Shown: positions 8,201 through 14,828, counted from the first letter of the stretch. The stretch: 18,799 nucleotides of DNA from Planctomycetota bacterium (GCA_021803885.1 JAJZKY010000012.1:1-18799); one strand, 5' to 3'. The notes: generated by a model not told the origin, from the sequence alone. Numbers and translations: made by a program.

Positions 8201-8858
8201 CAGAGCGGTGCGCGTAATCGAAGTACTCCAGGCCGCGGTAGGGATTGCCAAGATAGACTCTCTCCAATTCGATGCCGAGAGCGCCCAGGGCTTCATCGAG
8301 CGTAGCTACAGGTGTGAGGTGAACATGTGACGGCACGGACACGGTGGCTTGCCACATCTCGATGCGCGCCTTGTGCGAGGCTGGGTAGAAAATTACGCTT
8401 TCGGGCTCTGCCGCGAGCGCGTCGATCGCCGCCAGAATCTTCGCTTCGATGTGATCGACACCGAGAATGGTCAGTGCCGGATCGTTGGCGACTGCGTCGT
8501 CTACGTCGAGTATTCCGGTTGCTGCGATTGCCGGATAGCTGCCCTCAGACCTCTTCCACACCGTGGTCATCAGTGTGAGCGTGAACAGCAGATCGGCGCT
8601 GCGTCCCATCACGTTGACGGGGGTGCCACCGATCTCGTACTCCACCCACAGCTGCGATCGGACAATACCCTCTCCATTCAACAATCTATATGCGACACCA
8701 CTGCCGACCTTCGCGGAATAGAATAGAACATCGTTCCTAACGGGCCGGAAGTGAACTGAGATGCCATCGGCTTCCTGAAACTCCCGCAGTTGCCGAATCC
8801 GCAACTCATGGGCTGATGCGACGCCGTCCAGATTCACCAGAAGCAGGAGATGTTTCAT
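5256..8858 (-). CDS. Lon-like peptidase / nSTAND1 NTPase / TPR fusion protein
   Basis: A 1200-residue multidomain protein. Residues 45-165 resemble the Lon (S16) peptidase domain: GRSAD with Ser87 at the Lon GPSAG serine, then IAATGILD (like VAMTGEIT), then ILGVDHIEAKILAA with Lys140 at the catalytic lysine, and SVIFYPASHK. Residues 204-600 are an nSTAND1 module: NPYRGLEYFDYAHRSVFFGR, Walker A GASGSGKS (250-257), Walker B VWLIDQLEELF (353-363), ALPVLQLTLHELYQR, and the winged-helix end FAHEAVLRTWPELVEWL. A membrane helix spans about 666-686. TPR-type repeats fill 740-1175 and start with the FLASIFNAP...LLNTAARRL signature also seen on some receptor Ser/Thr kinases. It probably senses a signal through the TPRs, assembles with NTP, and activates the peptidase. 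This mechanism is inferred. It is the last gene of a three-gene operon. Confidence 0.85.
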   Translation of the reverse strand: MKHLLLLVNLDGVASAHELRIRQLREFQEADGISVHFRPVRNDVLFYSAKVGSGVAYRLLNGEGIVRSQLWVEYEIGGTPVNVMGRSADLLFTLTLMTTVWKRSEGSYPAIAATGILDVDDAVANDPALTILGVDHIEAKILAAIDALAAEPESVIFYPASHKARIEMWQATVSVPSHVHLTPVATLDEALGALGIELERVYLGNPYRGLEYFDYAHRSVFFGRDPETRQLLAQLLRREAVGVPGVLVEGASGSGKSSFLRAGILPAFVNPSAHSSELERTLAARPVSQSVRRAIWHPALAPPGADEKALARSIYRVWQHIEELADDCHADVTDFEELLQVLHKRWPKARLFVWLIDQLEELFTLGLDDAVVDSFGRFLLALQADGVWSIASIRTDAMSTLKRYTSLRTVFGSDEGQFYLTSLGPTALDDVICRPAKAAGLTFGINSHGKRLDQTLREDAYRDHENALPVLQLTLHELYQRRAGHELPYAAYTALGGLSGAVATIASNAMKQASQEPGLASRLFRSLVTVDDAGTAMRRYAPRAEIAEDPAQERLLGALVNARLCVSGQRDGLPVAAFAHEAVLRTWPELVEWLKEESRLLRLRDLAERDAQLWLRQSRSDDWLASPSKLTALESLNDAGVRLSEPARDFIAHSRTRARRTTRLKQAGVVTAVLLAVAASASAVLAVSKQHEAEREAARALQEENHATINADAARATARFLASIFNAPTPERSLGRSITAVELLNTAARRLRTSLILAPEVRARLTEQIGNAYREMGDYRQAAPLLESAIAEYRAVANAQIDARAEADTALGQLYVETDKLPRAAQPLIRAMALEASVPAAYRSAMPNIEYAELEMHEGDFRAAKTAMDRARLIVRNLKHQPDREDYLLPLEYSQYYIKMGHPHKGIQFSLKALAAESRIFGPSDPAAVGALENIEYSYRHIDETPLGLQYGRRALIIAKRTYGENSPIYASVLQVHAVTYWDLAEHGITGAGREASTLFHKVLAIRLQTLGPLNGSTGDAYYDIANLAAARGRWAESLAGVRRAQKIWEASEGRRSPNVAWALAEEARVLTHLRQPVRAVLLARRSLRILRREPDPMGWYVALASQELGAAYLALGRYSQAADALRRAVGIEEGGNGSLRPLAPSLAHLLDAYARALQGAHQFDAAKAVRVHAAAIRARSRRSCPTKWKWCSGSDFWFG

Positions 8859-8867
8859 TGGAGACGC

Positions 8868-9404
8868 TCACTCGTGTTCAGGAACGTCTGGCGCCTCGAG
8901 TTTGACTCGGCCCGTCGCAAAATCGCTCAGGGAAATCTCAATTCCAGCAGGTAAAGTCCCGAGCGCCTTGCCGTCGGTATCGAACTCGCCAAGCTCGAAT
9001 CGTTCCGTTCCGTTCCACAGGTAAGCAATGCGGCCTTGAACGCGCTCAACCCACTGCTCAGGACATTTCACCAGCACACACAGCGAGGAGGATTCGTCGC
9101 CGGTGCCATCGCGATAATCAAGCTGCACACGGAAACCGCGCACGGTCACCAGCTCAGATGGCCTCGTAGTGTTCTGCGAAGATGCAGCGAGCAGTTCCAG
9201 GACCTCGATTCTTTCTCTGCAGAGCACACCGCCACGATTTTCTGGGCGTGCAGCCAGGCTGAGCGCTCGCAGCGCCTCGCGTGCTATCCGGGCAGCGGCC
9301 CACTCCCGCTCCGTTGGCATCGATTCCGCCTCGGATGGGTGGTGCTTCGATGCCACAAACCGCAGGAATTCGTCGAAGGAAGGTGCAACCGTCTCAGGAC
9401 ACAT
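8868..9404 (-). CDS. Unrecognised 178-residue protein between sigma factor and nSTAND genes
   Basis: I do not recognise this family. The ATG at 9404 is chosen because GAAGGAGAG lies 4-12 bases upstream and the start overlaps the end of the sigma-like gene by 11 bases, suggesting translational coupling; an upstream in-frame extension (to 9563) would lie fully inside that gene. The N-terminal half is helical (EREWAAARIAREALRALSLA). The C-terminal half, from about residue 85, looks like a beta domain: ELVTVRGFRVQLDYRDGTGD, then WVERVQGRIAYLWNGTERF, ELGEFDTDGKALGTLPAGIE and VKLEAP. There is no signal peptide or membrane helix, so it is probably cytoplasmic. By position it could be an anti-sigma-like or adaptor protein linking the sigma factor to the nSTAND protein; this is inference only. 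Confidence 0.75.
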   Translation of the reverse strand: MCPETVAPSFDEFLRFVASKHHPSEAESMPTEREWAAARIAREALRALSLAARPENRGGVLCRERIEVLELLAASSQNTTRPSELVTVRGFRVQLDYRDGTGDESSSLCVLVKCPEQWVERVQGRIAYLWNGTERFELGEFDTDGKALGTLPAGIEISLSDFATGRVKLEAPDVPEHE

Positions 9405-10737
9405 GTGACTCTCCTTCACGATTGGCCCCAGGTCGGTCGGTGAAAGTCGAGCCGTCCGTAAATCGCTGATACGCGTCTTTGACGGTTTGTGCGATGTACT
9501 TAACCTGGTTGCGGGACAGTCCGGCGAGTTGCGCCGTCTCTTCCTGCGTGTAGCCTTCCCCAAGCAGGGATAGTACGGCCACCATTCGCGAAAATTTTCG
9601 AGCTACGGTCTCGAGTCGGCGACGCTCCGGGAGCGCTGGACCCTCAACCCGAGCCGTCTCTAGCGCATTGACCGCCCGTGCCACTGGAACTCGGAGGTGT
9701 TCGTAGAACCGCCGTAAGAAGTCCTCGCTCTCATATCGCATGACGGGGTCGACCGAAGGCGCAAGCATGAGCGTGACATTAGGCGAGTGATCTTGGCGCT
9801 CACTGAAGCAGGGTTGCGCATCCCAGCAGTCGGCATCGGTGTCCGTCTGCGAGTCATCCGGCGGAGCCTTGAGGGGATGCCCGGTCGCACCGCATTCACC
9901 GTGCGCATCGTCCCCGGCAACGCAGCTGAGGTCGGTTGGCAATCCGCCACGCTTCATTCTTTTCCGGCGCTTGATCTCATCCAGGAATGTCGAGGTGGTG
10001 ATCTCGAATAAGTAGCTATTCGTGGGCATCCTGAGCCGTGGCAACGTCTCAACAATTGTCCGCACGGATTGGGCAAGTGCACCATTTCCGGGATCGGGCC
10101 GCTCCGTCGCGCCGGCATTTGAGTTACCCGGAGAAGGGCTGCGACCCCGCTCCCGAGAGAACTCGACGACCTCACACGTGGCGTCCTCCGCACCGCTTGG
10201 CTCTTCAATAGATCCCGGCACCGCCGCTGGGCACAGCGACTCGTCTTCGCCACAGCCAGCCCAGTATCGCGCTGCAGGGGGGGGCATTGAATCAAGCAAG
10301 CGTAACCCAGTTCTTTGCAGTGACGTGATCCGAGTCGATAACTCCTCGACAAACCGTCGGCAGTACCCGTCCGGGGTCGCATCTCCGCCGGGAAAGCGGA
10401 ACGCGACGACGAGGCTCGTCAGCGCGGTGACGTCACCCGCCCAGTGCGCGATCAGTCTGGTCGGGATCAGACTGGGGTCCGAGTCCGTCAATCGACCGGC
10501 TTCCGTTCTGACGACAGCTATAGCATCGCGGCGTCCGCCCCCGATGCGCTCAAAGAAGCGAATCAGCGCCTCTTGTGCGATGTCCTCGGCCGATGCGGAA
10601 TCCCATCCAGTGCGATGCCGTACATGCCGCACGAGCAGTGGAAATGCGGCCGAGTAATAGGTACGGAAAGCCGTCTCGGCGAGCGAATCGTCTGCTTCGC
10701 CGACCCACCGATACAGGAGCGCATCGAGACTCTTCAT
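9394..10737 (-). CDS. Sigma-70-like factor with a large insertion in region 2
   Basis: A 447-residue protein when read from ATG 10737, which follows AAAGAAGA; in-frame ATGs further upstream (10803, 10899) would add a low-complexity extension. Residues 20-65 match sigma regions 2.1-2.2 (FRTYYSAAFPLLVRHVRHRT, then AEDIAQEALIRFFERI). Residues 238-264 match regions 2.3-2.4 (TNSYLFEITTSTFLDEIKRR, then KRMKR). Residues 370-428 match region 4, with the helix-turn-helix at YTQEETAQLAGLSRNQVKYI. An ECF factor would need about 25 residues between regions 2.2 and 2.3; here there are about 170. A second linker of about 105 residues separates regions 2 and 4. It likely directs transcription of its own operon. 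The gene overlaps the next one by 11 bases. Confidence 0.8.
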   Translation of the reverse strand: MKSLDALLYRWVGEADDSLAETAFRTYYSAAFPLLVRHVRHRTGWDSASAEDIAQEALIRFFERIGGGRRDAIAVVRTEAGRLTDSDPSLIPTRLIAHWAGDVTALTSLVVAFRFPGGDATPDGYCRRFVEELSTRITSLQRTGLRLLDSMPPPAARYWAGCGEDESLCPAAVPGSIEEPSGAEDATCEVVEFSRERGRSPSPGNSNAGATERPDPGNGALAQSVRTIVETLPRLRMPTNSYLFEITTSTFLDEIKRRKRMKRGGLPTDLSCVAGDDAHGECGATGHPLKAPPDDSQTDTDADCWDAQPCFSERQDHSPNVTLMLAPSVDPVMRYESEDFLRRFYEHLRVPVARAVNALETARVEGPALPERRRLETVARKFSRMVAVLSLLGEGYTQEETAQLAGLSRNQVKYIAQTVKDAYQRFTDGSTFTDRPGANREGESHVS

Positions 10738-10926
10738 TCTTCTTTGACCCGAGACCGGTCCCCTCCGCCCGCAGAAGGGCCTCCGAACGATAAATTGCCT
10801 CATGACAGTACCGTACGCAAGTGAACTCGAGTACGGACCCACCGATGGGCGGTAGTCAAATGGCACCATTTTCGCGGACGACTCAATGCCCGGAACCATT
10901 GTAATAAAACGACGTTTCCTCCCACC

Positions 10927-10975
10927 TTGGTGAAATGACCGTCAAATAGAGTGGTGTACGGGCTGCTTTCACCAA
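10927..10975. promoter_or_regulatory. 9-base inverted repeat between the divergent regulator genes
   Basis: TTGGTGAAA at 10927-10935 is repeated inverted as TTTCACCAA at 10967-10975, with 31 bases between (centre-to-centre 40 bases, near four helical turns). It lies in the gap between the sigma-like gene (minus) and the LuxR-type gene (plus), upstream of both. It could be a paired operator for the LuxR-type protein or a stem in an untranslated leader. The repeat is seen directly; the function is inferred. Confidence 0.4.
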
Positions 10976-11088
10976 CTCACGTCCTGCTGTCGTCATGAGA
11001 GAGGCATCACCTGTCCGTATTTAGCCGAGGTCTCTGGTCCGTGGCCCTACCTGCAACAGTCTAAGAACAATCTAGGTCCGCTATAGCG

Positions 11089-11787
11089 ATGAACTCCCCA
11101 GACTGTCTGTATTCGCCTCGTGAAGTACGGCCTGAGAACCCTGGCAATAGAATTGCGATCCAGAATTTAGTACGGACTGGGATGCTGGGAAGTGCCTTGG
11201 ACGCGGTACTCGACGGTATGACGATTCCGATGCTGCTGGTTACGGCCAGAAGCAGAATCGTGTTTCTAAATGCGGCCGCGAGGCGGTCAATTCTGGACTG
11301 TGCGGGCCTCACAGTCGAATCCGATGTGCTATGCACTGCATTGCGGGCTGAGACGCGAGTGCTACACCACTTGATCAGCGAAACCGCACAGATATCCGTT
11401 GCCAACGTGGCCACTTGGACCGAAATTATCAAGGTATCGAAGCCATGTGGCAGACAATGGATAGAATTGCTTGTAACTCCTCTTGTGATACCGAGAGACG
11501 ACAGGTTCCGAAGTGAGTCGCCGAGCGCAGCACTCTTTGTCATGGAGCCGAGGTTACACACCGAAACAAATATTGTGCTGCTGATCAAGCATTACGGCCT
11601 AACGCCTTGCGAAGCCAGAGTGGCGGTTGCGGTTTGCCGCGGGCTTTCCGGGAAAGAAATATGTCGCGAGCGAAATATCCGCTACAACACTCTGAAGACA
11701 CATATGAAAAGCATATACGCTAAGATGAACGCGCGACGTCAAACCGATTTAATTCGGATTATTTCAGAAGGTCTTCACAGCGTATGA
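11089..11787 (+). CDS. LuxR-type transcriptional regulator with PAS-like N-terminus
   Basis: A 232-residue regulator. The C-terminal LuxR-type helix-turn-helix spans about residues 165-228: YGLTPCEARVAVAVCRGLSG, then KEICRERNIRYNTLKTHMKS and IYAKMNARRQTDLIRII. Residues 32-100 (DAVLDGMTIPMLLVTARSRI, then FLNAAARR) look like a PAS fold, which would hold a small ligand or take part in dimerisation. There is no receiver domain and thus no phosphorylation site of the usual kind. It is transcribed away from the sigma/nSTAND operon, which begins about 350 bases away, so control of that operon is plausible. ATG 11089 has only a weak AGGT upstream; an internal ATG at 11182 is an alternative start. Confidence 0.82.
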   Translation: MNSPDCLYSPREVRPENPGNRIAIQNLVRTGMLGSALDAVLDGMTIPMLLVTARSRIVFLNAAARRSILDCAGLTVESDVLCTALRAETRVLHHLISETAQISVANVATWTEIIKVSKPCGRQWIELLVTPLVIPRDDRFRSESPSAALFVMEPRLHTETNIVLLIKHYGLTPCEARVAVAVCRGLSGKEICRERNIRYNTLKTHMKSIYAKMNARRQTDLIRIISEGLHSV

Positions 11788-12341
11788 CCGGAAGAGGTAC
11801 GCCATACGGCATGACTTTCAAGTCGACGAATATGCTCATAACCTCTATTAGTCAATCGCAATTATCGACATTCAGGCTGTTCTTGTCATTTGTTTTCGTG
11901 GGAGCGTGCCAAACGCTACAACACCTCCGGGTTAGATAAATTTCAACTATTACTCAGTCCGGCATTATGGCCGTGGGGATTTTCCTAAAAAAAAAGATCG
12001 AAATTAATCATTACGTAAATCGTTGAGGCGGAGAGAAATCCGTTGGAGAATGCAATGATCGTTTGACGGGCAGTAGACTTCTGTACACCCCCAAGTTCGC
12101 GCTGTCGAAAAAAACCTCTGTCAATCGCTTATGCCTCTTCTCCGGCTCATCATCTGGCGCACAATCGACAACTGCCACAGAACCGGCGTTCGAGCTTGTC
12201 GACTTAAACCCCATATAGTGTTTCATAGGAGCACGTACACCGTTGTCGCAAGAAGATATTGCGCAGCTTCGAGAGCCGTTATCCTCGCTTGAGCAACTTC
12301 GCGATCCGCTCCGGATTTTCCGGACCGTTCTCCCACGCCGG

Positions 12342-12680
12342 CTAGCGTGGGCGGCCAGACTGGTCACGCGGCGAGGGCTGCCATGTCTTCATCTGCTCAT
12401 CGGTAATAGCCGCCTCGTATCGGACACGCACGAGCCAAAAATGTGCCGTGATGCGTTCGCTGCCGGTGCATGCCACCTATTTTTGCACAATCTCTCGCGC
12501 CTCCAGGACCGTGACCTCCAGATACAGAGCAGCTCCCCGGTCGGCTACTGATAAAGCCGGTGGGAAGAATTGCCGGTCGCTCACATGATGCTCTGAAGGA
12601 GAGGAGGGGAATGACTCTGAGACTCTCAATCGCTCAAGAGTCCACGAGATCTTGGAACCGACATCGATCCCCGTAAGCAC
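12342..12680 (-). pseudogene. Possible decayed small gene
   Basis: One minus-strand frame reads 67 codons from GTG 12680 (LTGIDVGSKISWTLERLRVS ... ALYLEVTVLEAREIVQK), meets a TAG at 12479-12477, and continues at once in the same frame for 44 codons (GSERITAHFWLVRVRYEAAI, then TDEQMKTWQPSP) to a stop inside the hairpin at 12332-12351. Both parts have protein-like composition, so this may be one gene broken by a stop codon, or two short genes. I recognise no family. There is no ribosome-binding site before the GTG. Confidence 0.25.
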
Positions 12681-12806
12681 CGCACTGCATCACGGTGCGA
12701 GTTCGTTCCGTGTCGCGAGTTCTGCGTAGATGTGGACATCGTATGGCGTATGCAGTGTTTTAACTATTTATCAGGCCCAAGTTCAATGTACGAACAGGAG
12801 GTGCAT

Positions 12807-12851
12807 ATGAGCACGGCAAGTTGTTTTTCATTTTTACGCCAATGGTCTTAA
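12807..12851 (+). CDS. Possible 14-residue small protein or leader peptide
   Basis: ATG at 12807 follows a textbook AGGAGG-like sequence (CAGGAGGTGCAT at 12795-12806) with normal spacing. It opens a 14-codon frame (MSTASCFSFLRQWS, TAA). The surrounding DNA has no other gene, and the next start is the lipoprotein gene 160 bases on. A signal this strong in non-coding DNA may be chance, a leader peptide, or the surviving start of a lost gene. Confidence 0.3.
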   Translation: MSTASCFSFLRQWS

Positions 12852-13014
12852 TTCGACCAGGTCCACATGCCGAGGACATCACCCAATGGGGCGATGTTTT
12901 CGCGCTAACGCGTTGGATAGTCTTTAACGTAACAAATCCGTTCCAGAAAGTGGGAGGAAAGTAAAATCAATCATATAGAGTTTTCGACGACAGGCAACAA
13001 TACAGGGGAACAAT

Positions 13015-13518
13015 ATGCGCATTAGCACATTAAGAGTCGTCCTTATACTCTCGTTTGTTGGGATCGTCGCCAGTTGCGCATCAACGTACGGTAATCTCGT
13101 GAGCGGCAGCAAATTGGGTGCGCAAGAATATCAACCGTCTGTTTATGCACCAACGCCGGAGGCAGAGGCCAAGTACCAGCAAGTTCTGCCTATATGTCGA
13201 CAAGTGGCTATCAATCGACAAATAACCGCGTCCGAACAGGCTCAGCTTTCAAGCATTACTGGCTCGGTTTCAGGATTGGGGGAGGGGGCCACCGCGGGTG
13301 TGGAATTCGGAGCGATATTTCGCTCAGCGGGTCTCGATGGCATGTCGCTCGGGAAAGCGGCCGGTCTTGGTGCGGCGGCTGGATTGGTTGGGTCTTTATT
13401 TGATTCCTTGTCAAGCGGTACTCAAAACGATGCGGCAGCCACTCGACGCATTCTGTTGCGATGTTTGAAGGCAGCTTCTGGCTCTGCGGGATATGTAGTC
13501 CTGGAAAACTCCAACTGA
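13015..13518 (+). CDS. Glycine-rich lipoprotein
   Basis: A 167-residue exported protein. It has a signal sequence (LRVVLILSFVGIVASC) with a lipobox ending at Cys21, predicting a lipid anchor; Ala at +2 favours the outer membrane. Residues about 87-135 are a glycine-rich hydrophobic stretch with small residues at regular spacing (GLGEGATAGVEFGAIF, then LGKAAGLGAAAGLVGSLFD), like a glycine zipper that could insert into or associate with membrane. Two further cysteines (in ICRQV and LRCLK) could form a disulfide. AGGGGAAC just before ATG 13015 is a good ribosome-binding site. I recognise no named family. It precedes the GlyGly-CTERM gene by 129 bases on the same strand; co-transcription is possible but not shown. 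Confidence 0.75.
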   Translation: MRISTLRVVLILSFVGIVASCASTYGNLVSGSKLGAQEYQPSVYAPTPEAEAKYQQVLPICRQVAINRQITASEQAQLSSITGSVSGLGEGATAGVEFGAIFRSAGLDGMSLGKAAGLGAAAGLVGSLFDSLSSGTQNDAAATRRILLRCLKAASGSAGYVVLENSN

Positions 13519-13647
13519 TGATCAAGAGCAATCGATCGTCGATGTTCTCTGGAACGAGCGACTATCCGGAGCATGCCATTATGTCCAATTGACGTCAAAA
13601 CTCGGTATTCGAGCCGCTTAACCGTAAATCGCTCACGAGGCGTTGTC

Positions 13648-14244
13648 ATGGCGAAACTCATCGCGATCGTCATTCTTTTAATTGACCTAGGCATGGCAGT
13701 GTGCCGAGCCCAGAATATAGAACTTGTTGGTCAGTATTCATACTCTGTAAATTTTAATACAGATACGGCAACACTGAACATCAGCGAGATCGACAATCCG
13801 ACACCATACATGACCGCTTCTCTGCGGATCGAACTTTGGTTGAGCGATAGCGCATACAATGGTGGACAGCTTGTCGGCACCAGAATTCTCAGTCTTCCAT
13901 TTAGCCAGTTCTCCGGCGCTCCGCCCTATGGTCAACTGGACGCCGATTCTTCTGCGACGGATCTTTCGGTGACAGGTCCAATGGCCTCCGTACCGGCACC
14001 TGGAACCTATTTTGTGACGGTTGTGGTCTCTGAATATACGGAGAACTGTGGGACCAGTGATGGGTACTGCATCGAAACTTGGGGTGGGTTCCAAAACACA
14101 TTGACGGTACCGGCGGCCGCACCCTTTTTTGATCCAGCGCCAACCAGATCAGGAGGTGTGGGGTCCGTGGGTTGGGAGAGCCTCGCAATGCTTGCGGGAC
14201 TGCTTATGTTCGAACAGCTCTGCAGATCAATGGGCGGTCAGTGA
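13648..14244 (+). CDS. Secreted protein with GlyGly-CTERM-like sorting tail
   Basis: A 198-residue exported protein. ATG 13648 is chosen because GAGG lies seven bases upstream and it places a signal peptide (MAKLIAIVILLIDLGMAVCR) at the N-terminus, with likely cleavage after CRA. The middle, residues 24-155, is a beta-rich domain (VGQYSYSVNF, LRIELWLSDS, GTYFVTVVVSEY) with Cys134 and Cys141 close enough for a disulfide. The tail has the tripartite form of GlyGly-CTERM: S-G-G at 168-170, a hydrophobic segment at about 176-188 (WESLAMLAGLLMF), then a short end with Arg193. Rhombosortases cut such tails and allow surface sorting. The next gene overlaps this stop by four bases and encodes a rhombosortase-like enzyme. 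The tail is less basic than usual and ends in GGQ. The function of the passenger domain is unknown. Confidence 0.78.
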   Translation: MAKLIAIVILLIDLGMAVCRAQNIELVGQYSYSVNFNTDTATLNISEIDNPTPYMTASLRIELWLSDSAYNGGQLVGTRILSLPFSQFSGAPPYGQLDADSSATDLSVTGPMASVPAPGTYFVTVVVSEYTENCGTSDGYCIETWGGFQNTLTVPAAAPFFDPAPTRSGGVGSVGWESLAMLAGLLMFEQLCRSMGGQ

Positions 14245-14828
14245 CAATAATTAAATCCACCCGCCTGAATCTGCGCCGCTGGCGTGTACCACTGGCGCTC
14301 TCGGCGCTACTCGTCTTGCTGCAGATCGTAGAAGCGCGGTCCGCGCTCGAGTATAGACGTACTGCAGTGTTCCAGGGGGAGCTGTGGCGGGTAGTCACGG
14401 GAAGTCTCGTGCACATCGGGTGGCTCCATCTCTCGCGAGACGTTGCCGGCTTGCTTCTTATTTGGGCGCTCGTTGGTCAATTACTTACTGAACGCTGTTG
14501 GCTTTTTGTTCTCGTCACTAGTGCCATTGCTGTTGGGCTTGGGCTTCTTGTCTTCAATCCACGCATCGAATGGTACGTCGGCATATCCGGGGTCCTGTTC
14601 GGGATGTTTTGTGCAGGGGCTCTGGCGCAGTATCCTGAGCGCCCGCGATATTCAATAGGGTTGATCATCGGTATGAGCGGGATCATCGCATGGACCTGGT
14701 ATGCCGGGGCGCTGCCCGGAGAGACGGCCGGTCTCGGCGGTCCAGTGGTGCCGCAAGCCCATCTATACGGAGCTCTTGGGGGACTCACTGTCATCCTGAT
14801 GAGGTTTTTCGCGTCAACACGCGTGTGA
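14241..14828 (+). CDS. rrtA: Rhombosortase-like rhomboid intramembrane protease
   Basis: A 195-residue polytopic membrane protease of the rhomboid superfamily. The start is GTG 14241, whose GTGA overlaps the TGA of the upstream gene; it gives a short cytoplasmic end (VTIIKSTRLNLRRWR) before the first helix. Hallmarks are GELWRVVTGSLVHIGWLHLS (47-65), the serine motif WYVGISGVLFG with Ser116, and the histidine motif QAHLYGALGG with His174; Ser and His form the rhomboid catalytic dyad. The length and the GE-x-WR-x-x-TG-x-x-VH segment fit rhombosortases, which process GlyGly-CTERM tails in the inner membrane. Its likely substrate is encoded immediately upstream. One oddity: in the H-x-x-x-N motif the Asn is Asp67 (HLSRD). 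The gene symbol follows the rhombosortase name and is moderately sure. Confidence 0.82.
   Translation: MTIIKSTRLNLRRWRVPLALSALLVLLQIVEARSALEYRRTAVFQGELWRVVTGSLVHIGWLHLSRDVAGLLLIWALVGQLLTERCWLFVLVTSAIAVGLGLLVFNPRIEWYVGISGVLFGMFCAGALAQYPERPRYSIGLIIGMSGIIAWTWYAGALPGETAGLGGPVVPQAHLYGALGGLTVILMRFFASTRV

Larger units (their letters stand above)
11788..13014. other. Long stretch without a clear gene
   Basis: These 1227 bases are lower in GC in parts (11815-12010 especially, with a run of nine A near 11987). The visible items are a hairpin CCCACGC-CGGCTA-GCGTGGG at 12332-12351, a possible decayed minus-strand gene at 12342-12680, and a 14-codon frame with a strong ribosome-binding site at 12807. Other frames, such as 12243-12551 plus and 12011-12226 minus, overlap each other and lack convincing features. 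The promoter of the lipoprotein gene at 13015 should lie at the right end. The stretch may be degraded accessory DNA. Confidence 0.5.

Noticed and set aside
9405..9563. 53-residue N-terminal extension of the middle operon gene
   Set aside because: It lies entirely within the sigma gene and reads as a basic low-complexity sequence; ATG 9404 has a strong ribosome-binding site.
10738..10899. Longer start for the sigma-like gene (ATG 10899 or 10803)
   Set aside because: The added residues match no part of a sigma factor, and ATG 10737 has a purine-rich site upstream; not fully excluded.
12332..12351. Hairpin CCCACGC/GCGTGGG as an intrinsic terminator
   Set aside because: No T run follows on either strand and no gene clearly ends there.
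12243..12551. Plus-strand frame of 102 codons starting with TTG
   Set aside because: It overlaps the minus-strand frames with better composition, runs through the hairpin at 12332, and shows no family.
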